Assembly: GCA_903907185.1 (NCBI GenBank)
Contig: CAIVND010000006.1
Coordinates: 1 to 26,988 of the forward strand
Source: an uncultured Acidimicrobiaceae bacterium
Lineage (GTDB): Bacteria > Actinomycetota > Acidimicrobiia > Acidimicrobiales > Bog-793
DNA length: 26,988 bases
Direction of reading: 5' to 3'
The position numbers and the translations under genes are program-made. Position 1 is the stretch's first letter. Each line of letters starts with the position of its first letter. Under the pieces are notes generated by a model. The model was not told the origin of the DNA, did no database searches, and saw nothing but the letters and a program-made list of their open reading frames with translations. Shown one piece after another: positions 6,496-15,100 of this stretch.

Positions 6496-7218
6496 TTAAG
6501 AGAAACGAGCGAGCCACCGCTCTCGGTCAAGCGGCAAGAGCACCGGATTCGTTCGCCGCACCTGTCCCATCGAGGCACTCGGCAGGGGAGAGTACGCATG
6601 ACCTGGAAAGATGGGCACGGTGTCAGGGATTGAACGAAGGCGGGTTGTCAACGTCTCATAGAGCTCACCCGGATCGCCTCCGGGAAGATCGGTGCGTCCA
6701 CATCCGTTGAGAAAAAGTGTGTCGCCGGTAAACAGTTGGCCATCAATCAAGATGCACTGGCTCCCCTCCGTGTGGCCCGGTGTATGAATCAGCGTGAGCG
6801 GAATATCTCCGACGAGGAGCGTCTCCCCATCGAGATGGGTGGTGACCGCACTTTCATCGATTCCAGTCCGTTCCTTCAGCCAGGAGAGCTCGTTCTGTTG
6901 GACGTGAACGGGGATGTCATGCAATGAAAGCAGATCGACGATCCCGGAGATCTGTTGATCGGCGAGTTGTCCTCCAGCGTGATCAGCGTGGTAGTGCGTG
7001 ATGACTGCACCGACAAGCTCCATCCCATCCTCAAGGGCGAGGTCAGCAATTTCACCTGGTGCGTAGGCACAGTCAATGACTACTGCTTTTTGCGCAACGC
7101 GATCTCCAATGAGATATACGTAGTTTTCCATCTGGGTTGCGAAGGGGTTGCTCTGTGCAAAATCTCGGCCGCCGAGCAGCTGTCTGAGGTAGAGCTGAGC
7201 ATTAGGCGATTCAGACAT
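6496..7218 (-). CDS. MBL-fold metallohydrolase (glyoxalase II/persulfide-dioxygenase-like)
   Basis: This encodes 240 aa with a full metallo-beta-lactamase metal site: THYHADH (H75, H77, D79, H80), TPGHT (H149), FTGDTLF (D166) and FPGHAY (H207). The stretch GCGRTDLPGGDPGELYETL is shared by the glyoxalase II and ETHE1-like branches. The N-terminus (LYLRQLLGGRDFAQSNPFATQMENYVYLIGD) is typical of an actinobacterial group whose substrate is not established. Candidates are S-acyl-thiol hydrolysis or persulfide oxidation, possibly linked to mycothiol. The ATG follows the helicase stop after 2 nt, so translation is probably coupled. It is cytoplasmic, with no signal peptide. Confidence 0.9.
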   Translation of the reverse strand: MSESPNAQLYLRQLLGGRDFAQSNPFATQMENYVYLIGDRVAQKAVVIDCAYAPGEIADLALEDGMELVGAVITHYHADHAGGQLADQQISGIVDLLSLHDIPVHVQQNELSWLKERTGIDESAVTTHLDGETLLVGDIPLTLIHTPGHTEGSQCILIDGQLFTGDTLFLNGCGRTDLPGGDPGELYETLTTRLRSIPDTVPIFPGHAYSPLPSASMGQVRRTNPVLLPLDRERWLARFS

Positions 7219-7220
7219 TG

Positions 7221-8396
7221 TTAGGACTTTGCGCTTGCCTCTTGATTCCAGGCACTTGTCGAGATGATACGAGGGTCGTTCGAAAACACCTCAACGATGG
7301 GAATCTTAAGGCCAAGTCTTCGTTGAAGCCTCTCGACTTCGAGCTCCTCGTTCCAGAGCATCAGGGTAAAGACAACGCCGGCGCCGCCAGCACGTGCTGT
7401 CCTTCCCGAGCGGTGGAGGTAGGACTTATGATCCTCAGCTGGGGTGTAATGGATCACGACATCGACACCTTCAATGTCGAGCCCGCGCGCTGCGACATCT
7501 GTTGCGACAAGACCCTGAATCTTTCCCGAAGTGAAGTCTGAGAGTGCTCGCTCGCGAGCACCTTGGTGGAGGTCCCCGTGGATCGCTCCAACCTTGACTC
7601 CCTGTGACTTGAGTTCTTCGGTCAGTCGGTCGGCACCTCGTTTGGTCTTGACAAAGATCACGGACTTTTCCGCACCTTTGACAATTGCGCCAACGACGCT
7701 TGGCTTGTCCATCTGGTGAACCTTCAAAAAGCGATGTTCCATCTGGTCAACCGTGACCTGCGGGGATTCGACCTCAAAGAAGACAGGGTCATTGAGGTAC
7801 CGGCTGACAAGCATGTTGACGGCCGAATCGAGCGTCGCGGAAAACAGCAGGGTCTGGCGCTCAGCGTGCATGTGGCGCAACAGCCATTCGACCTGTGGCA
7901 TGAACCCCATGTCCGCCATGCGATCGGCTTCGTCAAGAACGAGCGTGGTGATCTGTTCGAGGTTGATCACACCCTTATCGACAAGGTCGATCAAGCGACC
8001 GGGAGTCGCGATCACGATGTCGATTCCTGAGTTGAACAGCTTGATCTGCGCATCAATATCTGCTCCGCCATAAACCGCTCCAATGCGGCGATCAACGGTC
8101 TTACCTAACGGTGCGAGGACCTCTGCGACCTGCGTTGCAAGTTCTCGCGTTGGAACGAGTACCAGCGAAGAGGGTGTCCGTCCCTTTGCTCGAGGTGTCC
8201 GCATAAGCAGTGGAATTCCAAAGGCCAGTGTCTTACCGGAGCCAGTCTTGGCCTTCCCACAGATGTCTCGACCAGCGAGGGCATCAGACAGGGTGAGAGC
8301 TTGAATAGAAAAGGGATGGAGGATGCCCTGCGCGGCGAGTGCGTCGACGAGCGCGGGGTCGGTGCCGAGTTCGGCAAAGGTCGATTGATTAGTCAC
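7221..8396 (-). CDS. DEAD-box ATP-dependent RNA helicase
   Basis: This encodes 391 aa from a GTG start. All core motifs are present in order: Q-motif (F7 to Q32), motif I AKTGSGKT (49-56), Ia PTREL (82-86), Ib TPGR, II DEAD (155-158), III SAT (186-188), IV FVKTKRGADRL, V ATDVAARGLD and VI HRSGRTAR (328-335). The C-terminal extension past motif VI is short (about 55 residues) with no DbpA or CsdA RNA-binding domain, so this is an RhlE-like minimal helicase. The likely role is RNA unwinding in ribosome assembly or mRNA turnover. No Shine-Dalgarno sequence is visible. The gene is divergent from bcp (169 bp gap) and heads an apparent operon with the MBL hydrolase and zinc-ribbon genes. Confidence 0.96.
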   Translation of the reverse strand: MTNQSTFAELGTDPALVDALAAQGILHPFSIQALTLSDALAGRDICGKAKTGSGKTLAFGIPLLMRTPRAKGRTPSSLVLVPTRELATQVAEVLAPLGKTVDRRIGAVYGGADIDAQIKLFNSGIDIVIATPGRLIDLVDKGVINLEQITTLVLDEADRMADMGFMPQVEWLLRHMHAERQTLLFSATLDSAVNMLVSRYLNDPVFFEVESPQVTVDQMEHRFLKVHQMDKPSVVGAIVKGAEKSVIFVKTKRGADRLTEELKSQGVKVGAIHGDLHQGARERALSDFTSGKIQGLVATDVAARGLDIEGVDVVIHYTPAEDHKSYLHRSGRTARAGGAGVVFTLMLWNEELEVERLQRRLGLKIPIVEVFSNDPRIISTSAWNQEASAKS

Positions 8397-8565
8397 ACGA
8401 AGAGTCTGCCATCTCGTGGCCGTAAGGTCTGACCGCCAATGGGGCTTACCAGCATGTTCATCTCAGCAAAGTCCGTTGTTCGGAAGAAACCAAGGCAACT
8501 AGTCTCGTGGGCAGTCGAACGGCACGCGCGAGATCTTCGCATTGACAAGAAGTTGAGGGAGAGAG

Positions 8566-9030
8566 ATGGGAAAGCTTGAGGCAGGAGAGAAGGCACCTGC
8601 ATTCACACTTGAAGACCAAGACGGCAAAAAGGTTGCGCTCAAGGATTTCAAGGGCAAGAACGTCATCATCTACTTCTACCCAAAAGATGACACTCCAGGC
8701 TGCACCAAAGAGGCCTGCCAATTTAATGATCTGTTGACGCAGTTCGCCAAGGCTGACGCGGTCATTCTTGGTGTCTCCGCGGACTCGGCAAACTCGCACA
8801 ATTCATTCCGTGAAAAGTACGGTCTCAAGTTCCAACTGTTGATCGACAAAGATCATTTGGTGATGGAGAAGTACGGCGCCTATGGCGAGAAGGTCCTCTA
8901 CGGAAAAAAGATGATTGGCGTCATCCGTTCAACATTCCTGATCGGTCCCGATCAGAAGGTCAAGCGTGCGTGGTATCACGTGAAGGCTGATGGGCATGCG
9001 GAGAAGGTTCTCGCGGCAGTAAACGCCTAA
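8566..9030 (+). CDS. bcp: Thioredoxin-dependent thiol peroxidase (BCP/PrxQ peroxiredoxin)
   Basis: This encodes 154 aa, the usual BCP length. The active-site segment YFYPKDDTPGCTKEACQFND holds the peroxidatic Cys46 and, five residues later, Cys51 as resolving cysteine, the alpha-type two-cysteine PrxQ arrangement. Other family marks are LGVSADSANSHNSFREKYGL, LLIDKDHLVMEKYGAYGEK and IRSTFLIGPDQ. The protein reduces hydrogen peroxide and organic hydroperoxides in the cytoplasm using thioredoxin. A purine-rich GAGGGAGAGAG runs straight into the ATG and supplies the ribosome-binding site. The phosphomutase-like gene follows after 37 bp. Confidence 0.96.
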   Translation: MGKLEAGEKAPAFTLEDQDGKKVALKDFKGKNVIIYFYPKDDTPGCTKEACQFNDLLTQFAKADAVILGVSADSANSHNSFREKYGLKFQLLIDKDHLVMEKYGAYGEKVLYGKKMIGVIRSTFLIGPDQKVKRAWYHVKADGHAEKVLAAVNA

Positions 9031-9067
9031 TGGATGCACGAGTGTTCAAGCGAGACGGACGCAAATA

Positions 9068-9793
9068 ATGGCACGGACTGTTCCTGATCGACCAAAACCA
9101 ACGGTGATCTGCTTTGTGCGCCACGGAACCACTCCGACGACTGGAAAGGTGCTGCCCGGAAGAGCAAAGGGTCTCCATCTGTCCGAGAAGGGGATCGCGG
9201 AAGCGCAACTTGCTGGCCAACGGCTCGCGCAGCTGGGCTCGGTGGCGGCGATCTACGCCTCACCACTTGAACGGGCCCGCGAGACCGCAGCTGAGATCTC
9301 TCGCCTGGTCGGTAGGTCCGTTCACGTTGATCGCGGTCTCTATGAGTGCGACTTTGGCGACTGGACCGGTGAGCCGCTGGCGAAGCTGTCAAAGCTTCCG
9401 GAGTGGCAGACCGTTCTTCGTCATCCCTCAGGCTTTCGCTTCCCGAATGGAGAGTCGTTCGTCGAGATGCAGGGTCGTATTGCGGGCACCGTCGAAAAGT
9501 TGCGCGAGCGCCACCGTGGTGAGGTCATTGTCGCGGTAAGCCATGCGGACGTCATAAAGGTCGCCGTGACCGATGCACTCGGAGTGCCCCTCGATCTCAT
9601 GCAGCGAACGGTCATCTCCCCCTGCTCGATCACCGTCGTCTCGTACTCGACCGGCCCGCCAACCGTTTTGGCGGTGAACTCAACGGGGGAGCTCGCGAAT
9701 CTTGGAATTGCCCGTTCTTCAGTTACCTCCGATGATCAAACTTCCAAATCCAAAACCCCTCAAAATGCAACAAGGACTACATCGAAACGATGA
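9068..9793 (+). CDS. Histidine phosphatase family protein, MSMEG_4193-type putative phosphomutase
   Basis: This encodes 241 aa. The phosphoglycerate-mutase/histidine-phosphatase core is complete: FVRHGTT (phospho-accepting H19), SPLERARET (R69), LYECDFGDWTG (E93) and AVSHADVIK (second catalytic H159). The order and spacing match the MSMEG_4193 group that occurs with the next two genes across Actinobacteria. The substrate is unknown. The C-terminal ~40 residues are Ser/Thr/Lys-rich and probably disordered. The stop overlaps the ATG of the DUF3090 gene by 4 nt (ATGA), which suggests translational coupling and a shared process. Confidence 0.9.
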   Translation: MARTVPDRPKPTVICFVRHGTTPTTGKVLPGRAKGLHLSEKGIAEAQLAGQRLAQLGSVAAIYASPLERARETAAEISRLVGRSVHVDRGLYECDFGDWTGEPLAKLSKLPEWQTVLRHPSGFRFPNGESFVEMQGRIAGTVEKLRERHRGEVIVAVSHADVIKVAVTDALGVPLDLMQRTVISPCSITVVSYSTGPPTVLAVNSTGELANLGIARSSVTSDDQTSKSKTPQNATRTTSKR

Positions 9794-10299
9794 GCGAAAT
9801 CTTTGAATTTGAACATCCATCCCGCGTCATCGTTGGAACTATCGGTGAACCTGGTCAACGCGAGTTCTATCTCCAAGCTCGTGAGCAGGAGGTGGTCGTA
9901 ACGCTGAAGGTTGAGAAGCAGCAGATCGCTGCGCTTGCCTCGCACCTCGGTGAACTTCTCCAAGATCTTGCTCGTCCAGGTCACGTCGATGATGACGGAG
10001 ATCCAACCCTTGAGAGTTTTATTGAGACCTCGTTTGTTATTGGTGGTCTCGGTGTGGCCTATGACGCGGAGAATGACCGGATCATGATTATGGCCCAAGA
10101 GCGGATCCGAGACGAGACCGTAGGGGAGGGTTCTGAGGCACGGTTCTCCCTTACGCGCGAACAGGCGGTTGAACTTGCCATCTCGGGAGCTCGACTCGTT
10201 GACTCGGGTCGACCGCCTTGCCCACTGTGTGGATTCCCACTGGATCCTCGTGGACATGCCTGCCCGCGCACGAACGGGAACAGCGCACCTCGAACGTGA
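9790..10299 (+). CDS. DUF3090 family protein of the conserved actinobacterial trio
   Basis: This encodes 169 aa. The N-terminus (EFEHPSRVIVGTIGEPGQREFYLQARE) and the middle segment ending in an Arg-rich GARF-like stretch (ARFSLTREQAVELA) are characteristic of the DUF3090 family. A short zinc-knuckle follows at the C-terminus: CPLCG (C144, C147) and GHACP (H156, C158). The biochemical function is unknown. It lies between the phosphomutase-like and kinase-like genes, overlapping both by 4 nt (ATGA upstream, GTGA downstream). Such tight coupling suggests the three products act together, perhaps as a complex. Cytoplasmic. Confidence 0.9.
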   Translation: MSEIFEFEHPSRVIVGTIGEPGQREFYLQAREQEVVVTLKVEKQQIAALASHLGELLQDLARPGHVDDDGDPTLESFIETSFVIGGLGVAYDAENDRIMIMAQERIRDETVGEGSEARFSLTREQAVELAISGARLVDSGRPPCPLCGFPLDPRGHACPRTNGNSAPRT

Positions 10300-11015
10300 G
10301 CATCATTGACCACGATCATCTCGCTTGGCTGGAACTCTTAGCGATAGGCGAGATTGAGATCCTTGGTCGGATGCCGTGGAGTTCGAATGGCACCTACCTC
10401 GTCGCGCTCGAGCTCGGCGACCTGCAGGGTCAGGCAATCTATAAGCCAGGTAGTGGTGAGCGACCACTTCGAGACTTTCCCGGCGGACTCTACCGACGCG
10501 AGGCCGCAGCCTATGAACTGTCTCTATACACCGAGCTCGCGGTGGTCCCAGAGACCATTGTCCGTACCAACGGCCCCTTGGGAGTGGGTTCGTTTCAGCG
10601 CTACATCGAGGCGAACTTCGAAGAGCACTACTTCACCCTGTTTGAGCGGGGAGGTTTCGAGGAGTCGCTCCGATCGATCGCCGGGTTTGACCTTCTTGCC
10701 AACAATGCGGATCGAAAGGGTGGACACCTTCTCGTCGACATAGATGACCGCATCTGGGGCATCGATAACGGGTTGTGCTTTCACCGCGATGACAAACTTC
10801 GCACGGTGATGTGGGACTTCGCCGGCGAACTACTACCCGATTCGATCCGTCGTGCCTGTGAGATGGTCACTACCGGTGTCTCTGACGCAATTGCGAATCT
10901 CTTGGAAGAGGAGGAGATCGCTGCCCTGAGTCGACGCGCCGAGTTCTACCTCCACTATGGCCGATTTCCTCATCCTGGCGAGGGGCACCGGGCGTACCCG
11001 TGGCCACTGGTGTGA
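10296..11015 (+). CDS. SCO1664-type protein with PI3/4-kinase-like fold
   Basis: This encodes 239 aa from GTG 10296, chosen because it overlaps the previous stop by 4 nt (GTGA); a start at 10218 would overlap the DUF3090 gene by about 80 bp. Kinase-like features are a candidate phosphate-binding lysine in AIYKPGSGERPL (K50), the catalytic-loop-like FDLLANNADRKGGH (D132, N137, D139) and the metal-binding-like GIDNGLCFH (D157). These resemble the phosphatidylinositol 3/4-kinase superfamily at long range. No substrate is known for the bacterial family. The third member of the trio, it is probably cytoplasmic. Confidence 0.88.
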   Translation: MSIIDHDHLAWLELLAIGEIEILGRMPWSSNGTYLVALELGDLQGQAIYKPGSGERPLRDFPGGLYRREAAAYELSLYTELAVVPETIVRTNGPLGVGSFQRYIEANFEEHYFTLFERGGFEESLRSIAGFDLLANNADRKGGHLLVDIDDRIWGIDNGLCFHRDDKLRTVMWDFAGELLPDSIRRACEMVTTGVSDAIANLLEEEEIAALSRRAEFYLHYGRFPHPGEGHRAYPWPLV

Positions 11016-11069
11016 CGGGTCGTGGCTCGGGTGCGTCATAGTCCGTCTGATCTCGCTACCCTTGAGATC

Positions 11070-11477
11070 ATGGCAAATCAAGAGACCCCAAATATGATCT
11101 CCGAGGATGAGTGGCGTCAGCGCCTGACGCCTGAGCAGTATCGGATCCTTCGAGAGAAGGGCACCGACCGTCCATTTGAAGGGGAGTACACCCACCCAAT
11201 TTTCGAAGGGGCATTTCGTTGCGCTGGTTGTGGCACCGAACTCTTTTCGAGTGAGACACAGTTTGATTCTGGCTGCGGATGGCCGAGCTTCACTGCTCCG
11301 GTCAACCCGGACAATGTTGCACTTACTCAAGACCGAAGCCACAACATGGTTCGCATTGAAGTGACCTGTCGCAACTGCGGTGGACATCTTGGTCACGTCT
11401 TTGATGACGGACCTGCGCCCACCGGCCAGCGATTCTGCATCAACTCCACGAGCATTGACCTTGACTCAAGTATCTAG
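11070..11477 (+). CDS. msrB: Peptide-methionine (R)-S-oxide reductase MsrB
   Basis: This encodes 135 aa. Zinc ligands are C51/C54 (CAGC) and C100/C103 (CRNC). The catalytic cysteine is C123 in GQRFCINSTSID, and C69 in DSGCGWPSF is the likely resolving cysteine. It reduces methionine-R-sulfoxide in proteins, using thioredoxin. ATG 11070 was chosen because it gives a standard N-terminus (ISEDEWRQRLTPEQYRILREKGTD) and no good upstream start exists. No Shine-Dalgarno sequence precedes it, but TACCCT lies 7 nt before the ATG, which is consistent with its own leaderless promoter 54 bp after the SCO1664-type gene. Bpa follows after 18 bp. Confidence 0.96.
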   Translation: MANQETPNMISEDEWRQRLTPEQYRILREKGTDRPFEGEYTHPIFEGAFRCAGCGTELFSSETQFDSGCGWPSFTAPVNPDNVALTQDRSHNMVRIEVTCRNCGGHLGHVFDDGPAPTGQRFCINSTSIDLDSSI

Positions 11478-11495
11478 CGGGAGAGGAGCGACCCT

Positions 11496-11996
11496 GTGAG
11501 CTTGGAAGACGGATCAGTCCCGATCAATGAACCGGTAACCATCATTAGCTCTGGTGGTGAGGGTGCGGGAAATGAGGACAAGTTTCCCGAATCAGTGGAG
11601 CGCCCATCGAAGGTGATGCGGATCGGGTCAATGATTAAGCAGCTGCTCGACGAGGTGCGCCAGGCCGAGCTCGATGAACCAAGCCGCACCCGTTTAAAGG
11701 AGATCTATGAGCTCTCCGTCCACGAACTTGCTGACACGCTTTCGCCGGCGCTCGCGGAGGAGCTCGATCGTCTGGCGCTCCCTTTTGACTCTCCGACACC
11801 CTCAACTGCTGAACTCCGCATCGCCCAGGCTCAGCTCGTGGGCTGGCTTGAGGGTCTCTTCCATGGCATTCAGGCAACGCTCTTTGCTCAGCAGGTGAGT
11901 GCACAAAACCAGTTAGAGGAGATGCGACGCCGTTCACTGCCAACCGGCGAGGGTGGCGGCGAGCAGCGTCCCCGTGGCGGAGGCACCTACCTCTAG
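11496..11996 (+). CDS. bpa: Bacterial proteasome activator Bpa (DUF2587)
   Basis: This encodes 166 aa. The core (MRIGSMIKQLLDEVRQAELDEPSRTRLKEIY then LSPALAEELDRLALPF, and AELRIAQAQLVGWLEGLFHGIQATLFAQQ) is the four-helix bundle of Bpa, which forms a dodecameric ring that opens the 20S proteasome without ATP. The C-terminus ends in GGGTYL; the penultimate Tyr is the gate-opening residue, while the usual mycobacterial ending is GQYL. The N-terminal ~35 and C-terminal ~20 residues are low complexity. The GTG start has GGAGAGGAG about 9 nt upstream. The gene implies a proteasome elsewhere in this genome and so points to Actinobacteria. A hairpin with a T-tract ends the transcript. Confidence 0.93.
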   Translation: MSLEDGSVPINEPVTIISSGGEGAGNEDKFPESVERPSKVMRIGSMIKQLLDEVRQAELDEPSRTRLKEIYELSVHELADTLSPALAEELDRLALPFDSPTPSTAELRIAQAQLVGWLEGLFHGIQATLFAQQVSAQNQLEEMRRRSLPTGEGGGEQRPRGGGTYL

Positions 11997-12011
11997 ACCG
12001 ACCGCTGTTCG

Positions 12012-12042
12012 GGCGATTCTCTCGGGATTCGCCAAGTTTTTT
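12012..12042 (+). terminator. Rho-independent terminator after bpa
   Basis: GGCGA pairs with TCGCC, then after one mismatch three further pairs close a CTCG loop; six consecutive T residues follow (12037-12042). It sits 15 bp past the bpa stop and isolates the bcp-to-bpa run from dnaE. Confidence 0.7.
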
Positions 12043-12153
12043 CTACCGAAAATGGCTTGCCGTGGGGTAAGTTGATCTCAACTAATCACACCTTTGTAAC
12101 TATGTAGAGCCTGTCAGATGACGGCGGTAGGAGAACGCAGTGGAGGCACTCGG

Positions 12154-15100
12154 ATGACTGCATCCGGTTCGAGCAGATCATTTGCTCATCTGCATCAACA
12201 CACCGAATATTCCATGCTCGATGGAGCCGCTCGCGTCAGTGATGTCGTAGCGACTGCAGTACGTGATGGACAGCCAGCGTTAGCGATCACTGACCACGGC
12301 AACATGTATGGAGTTCTTGATTTTTATCGGCAGTGCAAGGATCAGGGGATCACTCCGATCATCGGTACTGAGGCCTACATGGCAGCAAACTCTCGCTTTG
12401 ATCGTCCAGTACGCCGAGGGCGCGTCGACGACACCGGCGGAGAGGCAGCGCGAGGCGAGAAGCTCTACTATCACCTCACCGTTCTCGCGGAGAATGAGGT
12501 TGGCTACGCGAACCTGATGAAGCTCTCCTCTGACGCCTACCTAGAGGGCTATTACTACAAGCCTCGAGTGGACTGGGAGCTGCTTGATCGGTACCACGAG
12601 GGCCTGATCGCTACGACAGGGTGTCTAGGCGGCGTTGTCCTGCAGGCACTTCTCGACGATAAGTTCGATGAGGCGACGGCGCTTGCCGCTCGGCTCCAAG
12701 ATGTCTTCGGAAAGGACAGCCTGTTCATCGAGATGCAGGACCATGGTCTTGTCGAACAGCGCAGAACAAATCCAAAGCTCGTTGAGATTGCGCGTCGCAT
12801 CGGTGCCCCGATCGTTGCGACCAATGACAGTCACTACTGCGAGCGCAGCGATGCAATTGCCCATGACGCACTTCTGTGTGTGCAGACGGGTGCGATGATC
12901 GACGATCCGAAGCGTTTTAAGTTCGAAGGTGAAGAGCACTACCTCAAGACCTCGCAGGAGATGCGTGACCTTTTCTCTGAACTTCCCGAGGCCTGTGACA
13001 ACACGCTGTGGATTGCAGAGCGAGCCAACGTAGAGATCGAACTTGGCAATCCAACCCTTCCGCAGTTTCCCGTCCCCGAGGAATTTGCAAGTTCGAACTA
13101 CGAGGAGTCAGCTGCGCGCTATCTCCGTCATCTCAGCTATGAGGGTGCCACCCGTCGCTACGGCTCACAGCTTTCCACCTCGGTAACGGATCGCCTCGAT
13201 TACGAGCTGGGCGTCATTGAGAGCATGGGCTTTCCGGCATACTTCCTCGTCGTCTGGGATCTGATCGACCACGCTCGCAAATCCAATATCCGTGTGGGAC
13301 CTGGCCGCGGAAGCGCCGCAGGCTGTTGTGTTGCTTACTGCCTGGGGATCGTTGATATCGATCCTCTGCGCTATGACCTCATCTTCGAACGCTTCTTGAA
13401 CCCCGGGCGCAAACAGATGCCAGATATCGACATGGACTTTGATGAGCGCTATCGCTCAGAGATGATCCGCTATGCCTCAGAGCGTTATGGCTGGGATCAC
13501 GTTGCACAGATTGTGACCTTTTCGACGATAAAGGCTCGAGCAGCCGTGCGCGATGCAGCGCGTGTCCTTGGGCTTCCCTATGCCGTTGGAGATCGCGTGG
13601 CGAAGGCGATGCCGCCGTTGGTGATGGGCCGTGATACCGATCTCCATGACTGTTTTGAGAAGAATCCCAAGAACCCCGATGGCTACGCCGCAGCACAGTC
13701 GCTTCGTGAGATGTACAGCACGGACCCCGATGCCAAACGCGCCATTGATGTTGCTCGAGGCCTTGAGGGGCTCCGTCGCCAAGACGGAATTCATGCCGCT
13801 GCGGTCGTCATTACCCACGAGCCGTTGACCGAGTATCTACCGATTCAGCGCAAGCCCGGTCCCGATGGGGACATCAGCACAGCTCCGATTGTCACGCAAT
13901 ACGAGATGCATGGAGTTGAGGAGCTTGGCCTTCTCAAGATGGACTTTCTTGGTCTGCGGAACCTCTCGGTCATCGAGACAGCGCTCGACATCATTGAGGC
14001 GACCCGTGGTGTCCGGCCCGACATCGACAACGTGCCGCTCGATGATGAGAAGACCTTCGAAATGTTGCGCCGAGGTGATTCGATTGGCGTCTTCCAACTT
14101 GAGGGTGGGCCGATGCGTGCCCTCATGCGCTCGCTTGCGCCAACGACCTTTGACGATGTCGCCGCACTCGTCGCGCTCTACCGACCTGGCCCCATGGCAT
14201 CAAACATGCACCGCGATTATGCAGATCGCAAGAACGGTCGCAAACCAGTCACCTATACGCACGCAGATCTCGAGCCGATCTTGAAGGACACCTATGGACT
14301 GATGATCTATCAGGAGTCCGTCATGCGCGTCGCACAGAAGTTCGCCGGCTACACCATGTCCGAGGCCGACGAACTTCGAAAGGCATGTGGGAAGAAGCTT
14401 CCCGAGCTGATCGCCAAAGAGCGAGAGCGGTTTATCTCCGGTTGTGTCACTGAGGGCTATGGAGACAAACTGGGCAAAGAGCTGTTCGACATCATTGAGC
14501 CGTTTGCGGACTACGCGTTCAATAAATCACACTCCTATGGCTACGGACTGGTTGCCTACCAGACGGCTTGGTTGAAGGCGAACTATCCGACCGAGTACCT
14601 CGCCGCGTTGATGTCATCGGTGAAAGATGACAAGGACAAGATGGCGATCTATCTGTCCGAGTGCCGCAGCCTGGGGATCGAGGTATTGGTGCCCGACGTC
14701 AACGCTTCAATGATCAACTTCGCTCCACGACTGACAGAAGATGGCACTCCCTCAACGGCCATTGTCTTTGGTCTCTCGGCGGTTCGCAACGTTGGAGAGG
14801 GACTTGTTGGGTTGATTGTTAAAGAGCGTGAGTCGAATGGACCATTTACCGACTTTCATGATTTTTGCTGTCGGGTAGATCCCATGGTTTTGAATAAGCG
14901 TTCGATCGAGTCGATGATCAAAGCCGGCGCCTTCGATGAGCTCGGTCACCAGCGCAAGGGACTTTGTCTTGTGGCTGAAGAGGTGATCGACCACGTGTTG
15001 ACCCTTCGTAGGGACTACGACCAAGGGATCTCAACGCTCTTCTCGCTCTTAGAAGATGAGGGCGCGGTCGGAGAGGGGAACTTCTCTGAAGCAAGGCGGG

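Noticed and set aside
9421..9633. Other overlapping frames opposite the phosphomutase gene and similar antisense frames across the window
   Set aside because: They mirror real genes in another frame and show no family motifs or start signals.
10218..10295. Longer N-terminus for the SCO1664-type protein from ATG 10218
   Set aside because: It would overlap the DUF3090 gene by about 80 bp in another frame; the GTG in the GTGA overlap fits the family start.
12071..12082. GTTGATCTCAAC upstream of dnaE as a third copy of the composite operator
   Set aside because: The half-sites GTTGA and TCAAC match, but the spacing is 2 bp instead of 1 and the outer TCAAT/ATTGA arms are missing; likely chance.
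12118..12153. dnaE start at ATG 12118
   Set aside because: It has no good ribosome-binding site; ATG 12154 has GGAGG 7 nt upstream and gives family-matching numbering of PHP ligands.
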